Below, piece after piece: positions 43,541 through 51,998 of a DNA stretch of 63,970 bases. The stretch lies in contig JAIQFB010000028.1 of NCBI GenBank assembly GCA_020073485.1, positions 1 to 63,970 of the forward strand. The letters run 5' to 3'. Source of the stretch: Terriglobia bacterium. Its GTDB lineage: Bacteria > Acidobacteriota > Terriglobia > Acidiferrales > UBA7541. Each line of letters starts with the position of its first letter. The first letter of the stretch is position 1. Made by a program: the position numbers and the translations under genes. The notes below the pieces were generated by a model that was not told where the DNA came from, did no database searches, and saw nothing but the letters and a program-made list of their open reading frames with translations.

Positions 43541-44053
43541 ATGGTAACACCTGAACTGCTCCGTACCTTGTTCCAGTACAATCTGTGGGCCGATCTGCGC
43601 TTGCTGGACGCCTGCTCCTCGCTCACCAGCGAACAATTCACTCGCAATCTCGGATCGAGTTTCAGTTCCGTGCGCGATACCGTGGCGCACTTGTACGGCG
43701 CCGAATGGGTGTGGAATGAACGCATACAGGGCCGTTCGCCCACGGCTTTGGTTCCCGGCACAATGTTCCCGGACCTGGCCTCGGTGCGCGCGAAGCTCGA
43801 GGAGATGGACCGCTACTACATCGACTACGTTTCCAAGCTCTCGCAACAGGATCTGGACCGCGTGATCCACTACAAAAGTTTTACGGGCGACGCGTTTTCC
43901 AATCCGCTCTGGCAAACGCTGCATCAATTGACCAACCACGCGTCCTATCACCGCGGGCAAGTGACCACGATGCTGCGGCAGCTGGGCGTGAAGCCCGTTT
44001 CCACCGATTTGATTGGATATTATCGCGAACAGGCCGCGGCCGCGCGCGCCTGA
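43541..44053 (+). CDS. DinB-family putative metal-dependent hydrolase/transferase
   Basis: A 170-residue protein of the DinB/YfiT four-helix-bundle family. The metal histidines lie in VAHLYGAEWVW and in LHQLTNHASYHRGQV (two histidines). Members bind zinc or nickel and act in thiol transfer or detoxification; the reaction here is unknown. GGGAGGACATCG precedes the ATG. It separates panB from panC, an arrangement that makes cotranscription with the pantothenate genes likely but does not prove a related role. Confidence 0.85.
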   Translation: MVTPELLRTLFQYNLWADLRLLDACSSLTSEQFTRNLGSSFSSVRDTVAHLYGAEWVWNERIQGRSPTALVPGTMFPDLASVRAKLEEMDRYYIDYVSKLSQQDLDRVIHYKSFTGDAFSNPLWQTLHQLTNHASYHRGQVTTMLRQLGVKPVSTDLIGYYREQAAAARA

Positions 44054-44075
44054 CGCTCAGGACCTCACGAGTAAA

Positions 44076-44948
44076 TTGGAAATCATCCACACCATTGAAT
44101 GGATGAAACAGGTGTCCCGCCAGGCGCGCCTTGAGGGACGCGTGTCCGGCTTCGTGCCCACCATGGGTGCGCTGCATGAGGGGCACATGTCGCTGGTCCG
44201 CGCGGCCTTGGCCGAATGCCGGCCGGTGGTCGCCTCCATTTTCGTGAACCCCACGCAGTTCGGCCCCAATGAAGACTTACAGAAATATCCGCGCACGTTC
44301 AATGAGGATTGCGGGAAACTCGAAAACGCCGGCGTGGATTATCTATTCGCGCCGGAGGCCGGGGAAATCTATCCGCCCGGCTTCCGCACCTGGGTTAATG
44401 TCGAAGGCCTGTCTGAACGCCTCGAAGGCAAGTCGCGTCCCGGACATTTTCGCGGCGTCACGACCGTGGTGCTGAAACTGCTGGAAATTGTTCAGCCGCA
44501 CAAAGCGTATTTCGGGCGCAAGGACGCGCAGCAAGCTCGTATCATCCGGCAGATGGCGAGCGATCTGCACCTGGATACGGAAATTGTCGTGTGCCCCGTC
44601 GTGCGCGAAACGGACGGACTGGCGATGTCTTCGCGCAACGCGTACCTGCAGCAGGACGAGCGTCGCGCCGCGACTGTGCTCTATCGCGCGCTGGACGGCG
44701 CGCGGCAATCGATCGCGCGCGGCGAACGCGACGCGCTGCGGCTGACAGCGGCCATCCGCGAAACACTTCGCGCCGAGCCTCTGACGAATATTGATTATGT
44801 GCAGTTGGTCGATGCCAAAACGCTCGAGCCTGTGACGCGCCTACGAGGCGCGTGCCTCGCCTTGCTCGCGGTGAAAATCGGCGCGACACGCCTGATTGAC
44901 AATCTACTGATCGAGGAACGCGCTGGGGAGTTCGACACAAATCTCTGA
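44076..44948 (+). CDS. panC: Pantothenate synthetase (pantoate-beta-alanine ligase)
   Basis: A 290-residue enzyme that joins pantoate and beta-alanine using ATP. It has the signature FVPTMGALHEGHMSLV (HIGH-like nucleotide site), IFVNPTQFGPNEDL, FRGVTTVVLKLLEIVQP and the KMSKS-like MSSRNAYL. The start is assigned to TTG at 44076, giving an N terminus EIIHTIEWMKQ that aligns with the E. coli enzyme. The frame is open back to 44013, overlapping the dinB-like gene, so the start is not certain. Confidence 0.95.
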   Translation: MEIIHTIEWMKQVSRQARLEGRVSGFVPTMGALHEGHMSLVRAALAECRPVVASIFVNPTQFGPNEDLQKYPRTFNEDCGKLENAGVDYLFAPEAGEIYPPGFRTWVNVEGLSERLEGKSRPGHFRGVTTVVLKLLEIVQPHKAYFGRKDAQQARIIRQMASDLHLDTEIVVCPVVRETDGLAMSSRNAYLQQDERRAATVLYRALDGARQSIARGERDALRLTAAIRETLRAEPLTNIDYVQLVDAKTLEPVTRLRGACLALLAVKIGATRLIDNLLIEERAGEFDTNL

Positions 44949-44971
44949 GTAACGTGAAATTCCTGCGGAGT

Positions 44972-45019
44972 TAGGACAGGCTGACCGTTCGCATTCGCTC
45001 ACTGCAAGAGCCTGTCCTA
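44972..45019. repeat. Dispersed palindromic repeat, family A, copy 6 (short)
   Basis: A shortened copy in which TAGGACAGGCT and AGCCTGTCCTA remain with a 26-base spacer. The right arm supplies the TAG stop of the minus-strand peroxiredoxin gene (complement of 45017-45019). Confidence 0.8.
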
Positions 45020-45481
45020 TTGCAGCGCCTTCAGCGCTTCGACAACTTCCGCGGCGTGGCCCTTGGACTTGGCCGTCTCCCAGACTTTCTCGACCTTGCC
45101 GTCCGGCCCGATCAGCACGGTGCTGCGCACAATTCCCAAGTACGATTTTCCCAGAAAACTTTTCATGCGGCGCGCGCCGTACGCTTCGATCGCGATGAAT
45201 TCCGGATCGCTCAGCAGCGGAAAATTCAGTTTCTGCTTGGCCTTGAATTTCGCCTGCGACTCCACCGTGTCCGCGCTGCAGCCCAGGACGATGGCATTGA
45301 CCTTGTCGAGTTCCCCTTTGACTTCCCGGAATTCGATGGCTTCAATCGTGCATCCTGGAGTGCTGGCCTTGGGATAAAAATACAGCGCGACGTGCTTGCC
45401 GTGAAAATCCGCCAGTGAAACATCGCGGCCGTCGTCGCCCTTGAGGCGAAATGGCGGTGCGGGGTCTCCTACCTTCAGCAT
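45017..45481 (-). CDS. Peroxiredoxin, Bcp/PrxQ type
   Basis: A 154-residue thiol peroxidase of the AhpC/TSA superfamily. The peroxidatic cysteine lies in PKASTPGCTIEA. The resolving cysteine usually found five residues later in Bcp enzymes is missing (isoleucine instead). A further cysteine (VLGCSAD) might replace it, or the protein may act as a 1-Cys enzyme. The start at 45481 has GGAGATTTCC upstream; a 61-codon upstream extension is unsupported. It follows gatB by 23 bases on the same strand, so cotranscription is likely. Confidence 0.88.
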   Translation of the reverse strand: MLKVGDPAPPFRLKGDDGRDVSLADFHGKHVALYFYPKASTPGCTIEAIEFREVKGELDKVNAIVLGCSADTVESQAKFKAKQKLNFPLLSDPEFIAIEAYGARRMKSFLGKSYLGIVRSTVLIGPDGKVEKVWETAKSKGHAAEVVEALKALQ

Positions 45482-45504
45482 GGAAATCTCCTTTGGGTTT
45501 ACGG

Positions 45505-46944
45505 TCAGGAGAGCAATCGCTTCAGCGTGTCGTTCACGGTTTGCGGATTGGCCTGGCCGCGCGACGCGCGCATCACCTGGCCCACGAAAAACTTGAATAC
45601 GCCTTCGTTGCCGGCCCGGTATTTCGCCACGTTGTCGGGATTCTTTTCGATTACTTCGCGACACCAGCGCTCGATCTCTCCGGTGTCGCTCACCTGGCTG
45701 AACCCCTCGGCCGCGATAATTTCGGCCGCGGGCCTTCCGGTTTCAAACATGCGCGCGAACACTTTCTTGCCCGTCGCCGCGTTGATTTCACTGCTTTCGA
45801 CCTTGGCAATCAGCGCCGCAAGTTCCCCCGGGACCACGGGGCTTTCCGCGATTTCTTTCCCCGCGTCCTTCAAAAGCCGCAGCAATTCGCCCTGAATCCA
45901 GTTGGCCGCGGGTTTGGCCGCGGCGCCCGCGCCCACAACTCCCTCGAAATAGTCCGCCAGCGCGCGCGTCGTCGTGAGCACTTCGGCGTCATAGGGCGTG
46001 ATGCCGAAATCGCGCACAAACCGTTTACGCCGGGCATCGGGAAGTTCAGGCATCGCGGCGGCGATTTCGTCGCGCCACGCCGCACTCACGCGCAGCGGGA
46101 GCAAATCAGGCTCCGGAAAATAGCGGTAATCGTGCGCGAATTCCTTCGAGCGCATCGTTTCCGTGCGGCCCTCGGCCACGTTCCACAGGCGCGTCTCCTG
46201 CGCGATTGTTCCGCCGGCTTCCAGCACCGAAATTTGCCGCTCGATCTCGTATTCCAGCGCCTTCTGCAGGTAGCGGAAGGAATTCAGGTTTTTCACTTCT
46301 GCTTTGGTGCCGAATTTTTCCGCGCCGCGCCGCCGCACGCTGATGTTGGCGTCGCACCGCAGCGAGCCTTCCTCCATATTGCAGTCGCTCACCTCGGTAA
46401 ACAGCATCACCTGCTTGAGCGCGGTCAGATACGCGTGAGCTTCGGTCGGCGAGCGCAAGTCGGGTTCGGAAACGATCTCGGCCAGCGGCGTGCCCCCGCG
46501 GTTGTAGTCCACGTAACTTTTTTCAGCGGAGTCGGGAAATCCCTCATGCAGATTTTTCGCCGCGTCGTCTTCCAGATGCAGACGCGTGATCCCGATGCGC
46601 TTCACCTGGCCGTCGTGCTCGATTTCCAGCCACCCGGCCGTGGCCAGCGGCAGCTCATACATCGAAATCTGGTAGCCCTTTGGCAGGTCGGGATAGAAAT
46701 AATTTTTGCGCGCAAAGCGCGATCTTTCCTGCACGTGCAGATTCAGCGCCAGCGACGCGCGAATTCCCAGCTCCACCGCGCGCTTGTTCAGGACGGGAAG
46801 CGCGCCGGGCATGCCGAGGCACACCGGGCAAGTATTGGAATTGGGCGAATCGCCGAATTTGGTGGAGCACGCACAAAAGGCCTTGGTCGCGGTCTTCAAT
46901 TGTACGTGCACTTCCAGGCCAATCACCGGCTCGTACTTGGCCAT
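45505..46944 (-). CDS. gatB: Asp-tRNA(Asn)/Glu-tRNA(Gln) amidotransferase subunit B
   Basis: A protein of about 479 residues that converts mischarged Glu-tRNA(Gln) or Asp-tRNA(Asn). It has the family opening YEPVIGLEVHVQL, the zinc cysteines in CACSTKFGD and CPVCLGMPG, and the blocks FYPDLPKGYQISMYE and FRYLQKALEYEI. The C-terminal YqeY-like domain ends near 45510. The start at 46944 (MAKYEPVIGLE) follows the family pattern; an ATG at 46989 is also in frame. A TATAAT (complement of 47001-47006) just upstream would place the transcript start close to 46995. gatA and gatC are not in the window. Confidence 0.95.
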   Translation of the reverse strand: MAKYEPVIGLEVHVQLKTATKAFCACSTKFGDSPNSNTCPVCLGMPGALPVLNKRAVELGIRASLALNLHVQERSRFARKNYFYPDLPKGYQISMYELPLATAGWLEIEHDGQVKRIGITRLHLEDDAAKNLHEGFPDSAEKSYVDYNRGGTPLAEIVSEPDLRSPTEAHAYLTALKQVMLFTEVSDCNMEEGSLRCDANISVRRRGAEKFGTKAEVKNLNSFRYLQKALEYEIERQISVLEAGGTIAQETRLWNVAEGRTETMRSKEFAHDYRYFPEPDLLPLRVSAAWRDEIAAAMPELPDARRKRFVRDFGITPYDAEVLTTTRALADYFEGVVGAGAAAKPAANWIQGELLRLLKDAGKEIAESPVVPGELAALIAKVESSEINAATGKKVFARMFETGRPAAEIIAAEGFSQVSDTGEIERWCREVIEKNPDNVAKYRAGNEGVFKFFVGQVMRASRGQANPQTVNDTLKRLLS

Positions 46945-47264
46945 GATTTCCGGTGAGACGCTTATCTCGTTCTGTGCCAGCTTCGCCATGGGAGTGGCAG
47001 ATTATATCACCCGAGGCGCTCGCCGTGCAGAGGCCGTGGCGTTCGGCCCGCCGGGCCGCATTAGCTCCTTGTTGTCATACATTTAGGGCCTCAGTTGTCC
47101 GTCAGGGCAACTTTGTGGCTTGCCCAGAGAGAAATTTCACCAAATCCTGTGTTCAATGATATGAATAGGGCCGTGCCCGGGTAAACCACCGCCCGGGAAA
47201 AACTGCCGCTTGATTTGCATGGGGTGAAAATCACGGATCAAGCGCCTGCATGGAGGGGCAGATC

Positions 47265-48449
47265 ATGCGAATGCTCATGAAATCTCGAAATCTCGTTCTG
47301 CTGTTTATTCTTTTCCTCGTTCCAACCGCGTCGTTTGCGCAAGTTGCTGTTTCGATTCGAGTCGGGCCGCCGGCTTTGCCGGTTTACGCGCAGCCGCCGT
47401 GTCCGGGCGACGGGTATCTCTGGACTCCCGGCTACTGGGCGTATGGCGCCTCTGATTACTACTGGGTTCCGGGCGTGTGGGTGATGCCGCCGCGAGCGGG
47501 TTTGCTGTGGACGCCGGGCTACTGGGGCTTCGCGGGCGGGCTTTACGGCTGGCACGCGGGCTACTGGGGCCCGCACGTCGGATTCTACGGAGGCATTAAT
47601 TACGGATTCGGATATGGCGGCGTGGGCTTCTGGGGCGGGCGCTGGGCGGGCGAACGTTTCGAGTACAACACTGCTGTCGTCAACGTGAACCGGACCGTTG
47701 TCCGGAACGTATATGAGGATCGCACCGTCATCAACAATACGACGGTCAATAACAATCATTATAGTTTCAACGGCGAGGGCGGATCGACAGCCCGGGCGAC
47801 CGCGGGCGAACAAGCGGCCGAACACGAAAATCATTTCCAGCCGACGTCCAATCAAATGTCACACGAGCATGACGCCGGCCAGGATCACAGCCAATTTGCG
47901 TCCGAAAACCACGGGCACCCCGGCACCATGGCCATGGACTCGGTCAACGGGCGCCGCTACAACCAGCAGGGCCGCATCGCCAACGGCATTTCCTCCGGGC
48001 AAATGACCGCCGGCGAAACCAAAAATATTGAGGGGCGCGAAGCGAATTTGAACCACGAAATTCACAATGATCGCGCCGCCAACGGCGGCACGCTGACGCC
48101 GCAGGAGCGTCGCCAGGTGAACGGCCAGCAGAACAACCTGAGCCGCTCAATCTACAACGACAAGCACAACGGCAACACGGCGCAATACGGCAACAACGAA
48201 GTGGGCGCGCGCCGCGACATGCAGCAGCAACGCATCGCCAACGGCGTCTCTAGCGGGCAAATGTCACCTTCCGAGGCGGCGAAGGCCGAAGGGCGCGAGC
48301 AGAATATCAATCGCCACGTCGCGGCCGATCGCCAAGCCAAGGGCGGAAAACTCACGCCGCAGGAAAAGCAGAACATCAACCGAAGGCAGAACGGCGCCAG
48401 CCGCCAGATTCACGAAGAAAAGCACAACGGCAAGACCGCACCGCGCTAA
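47265..48449 (+). CDS. YXWGXW-repeat secreted protein with duplicated C-terminal module
   Basis: A 394-residue exported protein. A signal peptide (ending SFAQ) is followed by three YXWGXW-type repeats (YLWTPGYWAY, YYWVPGVWVM, LLWTPGYWGF) and a Gly/Tyr/Trp-rich segment. An Asn-rich stretch comes next, then two copies of a 66-residue module (bases 47973-48170 and 48231-48428; both begin RIANG and share LTPQE and a final KHN). The modules are helical, Gln/Asn-rich and charged. GGAGGGG six bases before the ATG fixes the start. YXWGXW proteins are abundant in Acidobacteriota and of unknown function. Confidence 0.85.
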   Translation: MRMLMKSRNLVLLFILFLVPTASFAQVAVSIRVGPPALPVYAQPPCPGDGYLWTPGYWAYGASDYYWVPGVWVMPPRAGLLWTPGYWGFAGGLYGWHAGYWGPHVGFYGGINYGFGYGGVGFWGGRWAGERFEYNTAVVNVNRTVVRNVYEDRTVINNTTVNNNHYSFNGEGGSTARATAGEQAAEHENHFQPTSNQMSHEHDAGQDHSQFASENHGHPGTMAMDSVNGRRYNQQGRIANGISSGQMTAGETKNIEGREANLNHEIHNDRAANGGTLTPQERRQVNGQQNNLSRSIYNDKHNGNTAQYGNNEVGARRDMQQQRIANGVSSGQMSPSEAAKAEGREQNINRHVAADRQAKGGKLTPQEKQNINRRQNGASRQIHEEKHNGKTAPR

Positions 48450-48560
48450 ATGCGGGGTGCGGTTTCGTGGGCCGCGCAGAATTTGGATATTTTACAATTG
48501 CGGCTATTTGCGGTTGTGAATTGGATGAATGCCGAGTTGAACAGGTGATGTCGCAAGTAT

Positions 48561-48585
48561 AGGGGCACGGCACTTCCGTGCCCCT
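48561..48585. terminator. Strong hairpin, probable terminator
   Basis: A ten-base stem AGGGGCACGG with its exact complement around a five-base loop (CACTT). GCCATTTTT follows on the plus strand. It lies between the convergent YXWGXW and btuB-like genes and could end the first. It may also belong to a dispersed repeat family. Confidence 0.6.
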
Positions 48586-48622
48586 GCCATTTTTCGCGCC
48601 GAAACTTTCCACTACGAATGCT

Positions 48623-50785
48623 TCACTCAGCCCGCGTCGTGTACTTCACGCCGATGCGAAACTCCCGCCCTAGCGCGGGATACCCGTACGCGTCCTGGTA
48701 TTGTTTGTCGGCAAGATTCATTATGCGCCCGTAAACGCTGAAGCCGTGGGGCATGTGGTAGGAAACCGCCAGATCGAACCGCGCGTACCCGGGATTTATG
48801 ATTTGCCCCGGGTAGTTGTAGTCAAATCGCTCGCCGGTGAAATATCCGCTGAGGTTCCAGTTCATCCCCAGGAAGTTGGCATTCAGCATGGCATTTCCGG
48901 AATTCACGGGCCGGCGCAGCAGTCTGCTGCCGGGAAGGTAATTGGGATCCAGATTGACGGGATCGGTGGGCGCGGAGAGCGTGCGCGTGGAATCGTACGT
49001 GTAATTCGCGCTGGCGCTCAGCCAGTGCGTGACGCGCGCTTCGCTGGAAAAGTTCGCGCCGCGGGCGCGCGCCAGGTTGGTATTGAAGAATGTGCCGCAA
49101 AAAGTCACCGGGTCCGATTGAAAGCTGATGATGTCCCGGAAGCGGCTGTCGAAATAATCCACCGTCACACGCAAGCGGTCGGATGCGAGCTTTTGCTCGA
49201 TGCCCGCGTGCACCGTCCGGCTTCGTTCCGGAGATAGATTGGGATTCCCCGTGAAACAAGGATCGGTGCCGAAAGTTTGGTCGAACCTGGGTTCCACGAT
49301 TCCCTGTCCGTAGGAAGCGCGCAGGCGTGTGTCGCCAAACGCGCCGCTGGCGATTCGCAAAGCATACGACGCGCCCGCACGTGGAACCACGCGGGTTCCG
49401 AAATCGGCGTTGTCGTCCGCACGCACGCCCGCGCTGAGTGTCAGCCGGGAAACCGGCTGCCAGCGCGCGTCGAGAAACCCCGCCTGGTTATTCCGCCGCG
49501 CGTGAAATCCGATGTAGCTGATAAATCCGTTTTCCACTTCGTATTCGTAACCGGCGGTGATTCCGAATCCTTTGACAAGATAGCTGGATTGCCCCGCAAA
49601 TCGGGAGCGGTTGTACTGATAGAGCGTATCGCCGAACGAGCCGTGATTGAGCTCGCGAAAGTAAAACTCCGTGCCGTTCAATTGGGAATGCCAGTGGGGC
49701 CCGGTGGTGAACTCAGTATGGAGGCTGGCAGTGAAATTGTGCAGGCCAATGCTGTCGGTAGGGCTGGCGGGCTGTAACAGCGTCTGGCCGGGGGTGCCGG
49801 CGGCGCTGACGTTGTCGCGCAGGGAAAGGCTTGCCCTCGCGGATTCCGAAAACCGCCAGCCGAAATTCCCGGAGAGGGTGCGGTCGCGAAAAGCGTCGTT
49901 CACGCCTTGTCCCGCCGTTTCCAGGTCGGAAACACCCGAGGAATAATCGAATCGGCCGAGCAAACCCGAGAGCTCGGCGCCGCCGCGGCCGCTGGCGAAA
50001 TTGCCGCCGTCGGCGAATGCGGTGAATTCCGGAATGCGCGATGTTCCGCGGCGCGTGAAGATTTGAATTACGCCGTCCATGGCGTCCGAACCGTACAACG
50101 CGCTTTCCGCGCCGTGAACGATTTCGATCTTGTCGATATTATCCGGCGTGAAGTCGGAAAAATCGATGAAGCCGCCAGGCGTATTGAGGGGCGCGCCGTC
50201 GACCAGCACTTTCGTGTAATTCGAGTTGCCGCCATCGAGAAACAACGACGCCGAGCCGCCCTCCGGCCCCGTGCGTCCGAGGCTGAACCCGGGAAGCGTG
50301 GCCAGCAAATCGGGAAGCGACGTTGCTACGCGCTGCTCGATCTGTTCGCGCGTAAGAATCGTGGCAGGCGCGGGAGAAGACTCCGCATCGAGCGGCAGCG
50401 TTTGCGCCGTGACCACCACTTTCGAGGAAAGCGGCTCGAGCGCCAGGCGGACTTGCAGGTCGCGCGCTTCTCCCGCGGCGATCGAGATTTCCTCGTCGAA
50501 CCGCGAAAATGAATCGTGCGAGATCGTAATGCGATAATGGCCCGCGGGAAGTGTGAGTGTAAACACGCCATCGCTCGCGGAAACGCCGCGAATCGCTTCG
50601 CCGGAAGGCGGAATCGATTCGGCGCTGATCTGCGCCCCGGCAATCACCGCGCCGCGCGGATCGGACACGGCGCATGTAAGTTTTCCAGTGGATTGATTTT
50701 GAGCGGCGGCGAACTGCGCGAACAAGAACAGACATGCGGAAACAAAGAAACTACGGAGGAATAAGACACGAACCGAAAAGCGCAT
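48623..50785 (-). CDS. btuB: TonB-dependent vitamin B12 receptor (BtuB-like) with regulatory-like domain
   Basis: A 720-residue outer-membrane receptor. It has a signal peptide (ending FAAAQ) and a carboxypeptidase-regulatory-like domain (about 35-120). The plug domain follows (about 130-235, TILTREQIEQRVATSLPDLLATLPGF, VDGAPLNTPG, IEIVHGAESALYGSDAMDGVIQI). The 22-strand barrel ends at the C terminus (REFRIGVKYTTRAE). The plug motifs match BtuB and other small-ligand receptors better than Oar proteins. A cobalamin riboswitch directly upstream and the adjacent btuFCD genes make B12 or a corrinoid the likely ligand. Confidence 0.88.
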   Translation of the reverse strand: MRFSVRVLFLRSFFVSACLFLFAQFAAAQNQSTGKLTCAVSDPRGAVIAGAQISAESIPPSGEAIRGVSASDGVFTLTLPAGHYRITISHDSFSRFDEEISIAAGEARDLQVRLALEPLSSKVVVTAQTLPLDAESSPAPATILTREQIEQRVATSLPDLLATLPGFSLGRTGPEGGSASLFLDGGNSNYTKVLVDGAPLNTPGGFIDFSDFTPDNIDKIEIVHGAESALYGSDAMDGVIQIFTRRGTSRIPEFTAFADGGNFASGRGGAELSGLLGRFDYSSGVSDLETAGQGVNDAFRDRTLSGNFGWRFSESARASLSLRDNVSAAGTPGQTLLQPASPTDSIGLHNFTASLHTEFTTGPHWHSQLNGTEFYFRELNHGSFGDTLYQYNRSRFAGQSSYLVKGFGITAGYEYEVENGFISYIGFHARRNNQAGFLDARWQPVSRLTLSAGVRADDNADFGTRVVPRAGASYALRIASGAFGDTRLRASYGQGIVEPRFDQTFGTDPCFTGNPNLSPERSRTVHAGIEQKLASDRLRVTVDYFDSRFRDIISFQSDPVTFCGTFFNTNLARARGANFSSEARVTHWLSASANYTYDSTRTLSAPTDPVNLDPNYLPGSRLLRRPVNSGNAMLNANFLGMNWNLSGYFTGERFDYNYPGQIINPGYARFDLAVSYHMPHGFSVYGRIMNLADKQYQDAYGYPALGREFRIGVKYTTRAE

Positions 50786-50867
50786 GTGGAGCCTCCTCTC
50801 CCGACTCGCGCGGGAGGCAAAGGTTGTCCGCGTGTCCGGGATCGTTTCCGGCTTTCGCGGTTGCAGG

Positions 50868-51008
50868 CTCCGTCGGTCTCCTGGCTCGGCGGCAATGCGC
50901 CGCGCGGCCTTCCCGCCCCGAGCGATCGGGACAGTGGCACACGCGGAATTTCTTCCGCCTTACAGTCGCGCGGCGGCGACGGGTTTGCACCGTCTTCCCG
51001 GCACGGAG
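50868..51008 (-). promoter_or_regulatory. Cobalamin riboswitch controlling btuB
   Basis: On the minus strand the order is a six-base closing stem (CTCCGT with ACGGAG), CGGGAAGACGGTGCAAACC, the B12 box GCCACTG (complement of 50932-50938), GGGAAGGC, and GAGCCAGGAGACC (complement of 50875-50887). Downstream, GCCTCC (complement of 50813-50818) can pair with the ribosome binding site GGAGGC (complement of 50791-50796), six bases before the btuB ATG. A competing stem CTCCCG/CGGGAG uses part of the same bases. This points to translational control. Confidence 0.93.
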
Positions 51009-51119
51009 TCTGCGGTGATGGTGGCGGATCAGCGGCGTTTCCGTTTGGCGGAGACGCAGCGGTTCCGGGTGAACGAACTCACGGTGCGCCCGTGTAAGCG
51101 CGCCGCATAACAAATAGTT

Positions 51120-51998
51120 TTACGTCGCGTCCTCGCCGCGCCGCGCGCGCACATTCACGCGCGGCCTTCCCGCCGGGCCCACTTCGACGTCCAGCGGCGC
51201 TTCAAAGACTTGCTCCAACAAATCCCGTTGGTACACGGCTGCGGGCGTCCCCACGCGCAGGCACCGGCCGTGCTGCAGCAGCACCACCTGGTCGGCAAAC
51301 TCCGCGGCCAGGGCGAGTTCGTGCGTGACGACCACCACGGCGTAGCGATTTTCCTGCGCCAGTTGCCGCAGCCGTTCCAACAATTCCACTTGCGCGCCGA
51401 TATCCAGGTGCAGCGTGGGCTCGTCCAGTAGGATCAGCCGCGGCTGTTGCGCCAGCGCGCGCGCCAGAATCACCCGCTGTTTTTCTCCGCCGGAAAGTTC
51501 TCCGATCGTGCGCCCCGCAAGGTGATCGGCGCCGACCTGCGCCAAGGCGTTGTGCGCGATCCCAATATCTTCCTTGTTTGCGAACCGCAACGCGCGCCCG
51601 TAGGGATAACGGCCCTGCAAAACAAAGTCCCCGGCCAGCGCCGGATACACCATGGGACTTTCCTGATGCACCACGGCGATACGCTGCGCCCGCGTGCGCA
51701 CATCAAGCCGGCTGGTTTCCTCGCCATCGAGTTCCACGCGCCCGGAAAGCGGCGCAATCGTTCCGGAAATCAGCCGCAGCAGCGTGGATTTTCCGCTGGC
51801 ATTGGGGCCCAGAATGGCCACCAGTTCGCGTTCATGCGCCTGAAAGCTGGTTGCGGTGAGAGTGAACGTTGGCGCGGCATCCGCGCCCGGCGAGTACGCG
51901 TAGCTGGCCTGCTCGACGTTGAGCCGCTCGGCGCGAGCGCCTCTTGGCGAAGTCTCGCGCCCGCCAAGCGCATGCGTCGATGTATCGGAAGCGCTCAC
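51120..51998 (-). CDS. btuD: Cobalamin ABC transporter ATP-binding protein
   Basis: A 292-residue ATPase of the FecE/BtuD family. It has Walker A GPNASGKST, the Q loop VVHQES, signature LSGGEKQR, Walker B LILLDEP and the switch histidine VVVVTHE. The GTG start overlaps the btuC TGA stop by four bases (GTGA), with AGAGGA upstream, implying translational coupling. A C-terminal extension of about 35 residues (EAPLDVEVGPAGRPRVN) follows the fold. Being in the btuFCD operon behind a cobalamin riboswitch makes B12 the expected cargo. Confidence 0.94.
   Translation of the reverse strand: MSASDTSTHALGGRETSPRGARAERLNVEQASYAYSPGADAAPTFTLTATSFQAHERELVAILGPNASGKSTLLRLISGTIAPLSGRVELDGEETSRLDVRTRAQRIAVVHQESPMVYPALAGDFVLQGRYPYGRALRFANKEDIGIAHNALAQVGADHLAGRTIGELSGGEKQRVILARALAQQPRLILLDEPTLHLDIGAQVELLERLRQLAQENRYAVVVVTHELALAAEFADQVVLLQHGRCLRVGTPAAVYQRDLLEQVFEAPLDVEVGPAGRPRVNVRARRGEDAT

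Noticed and set aside
45451-46956. A 501-residue plus-strand frame opposite gatB
   Set aside because: It is antisense to gatB and has the Arg/Phe/His bias of shadow frames.
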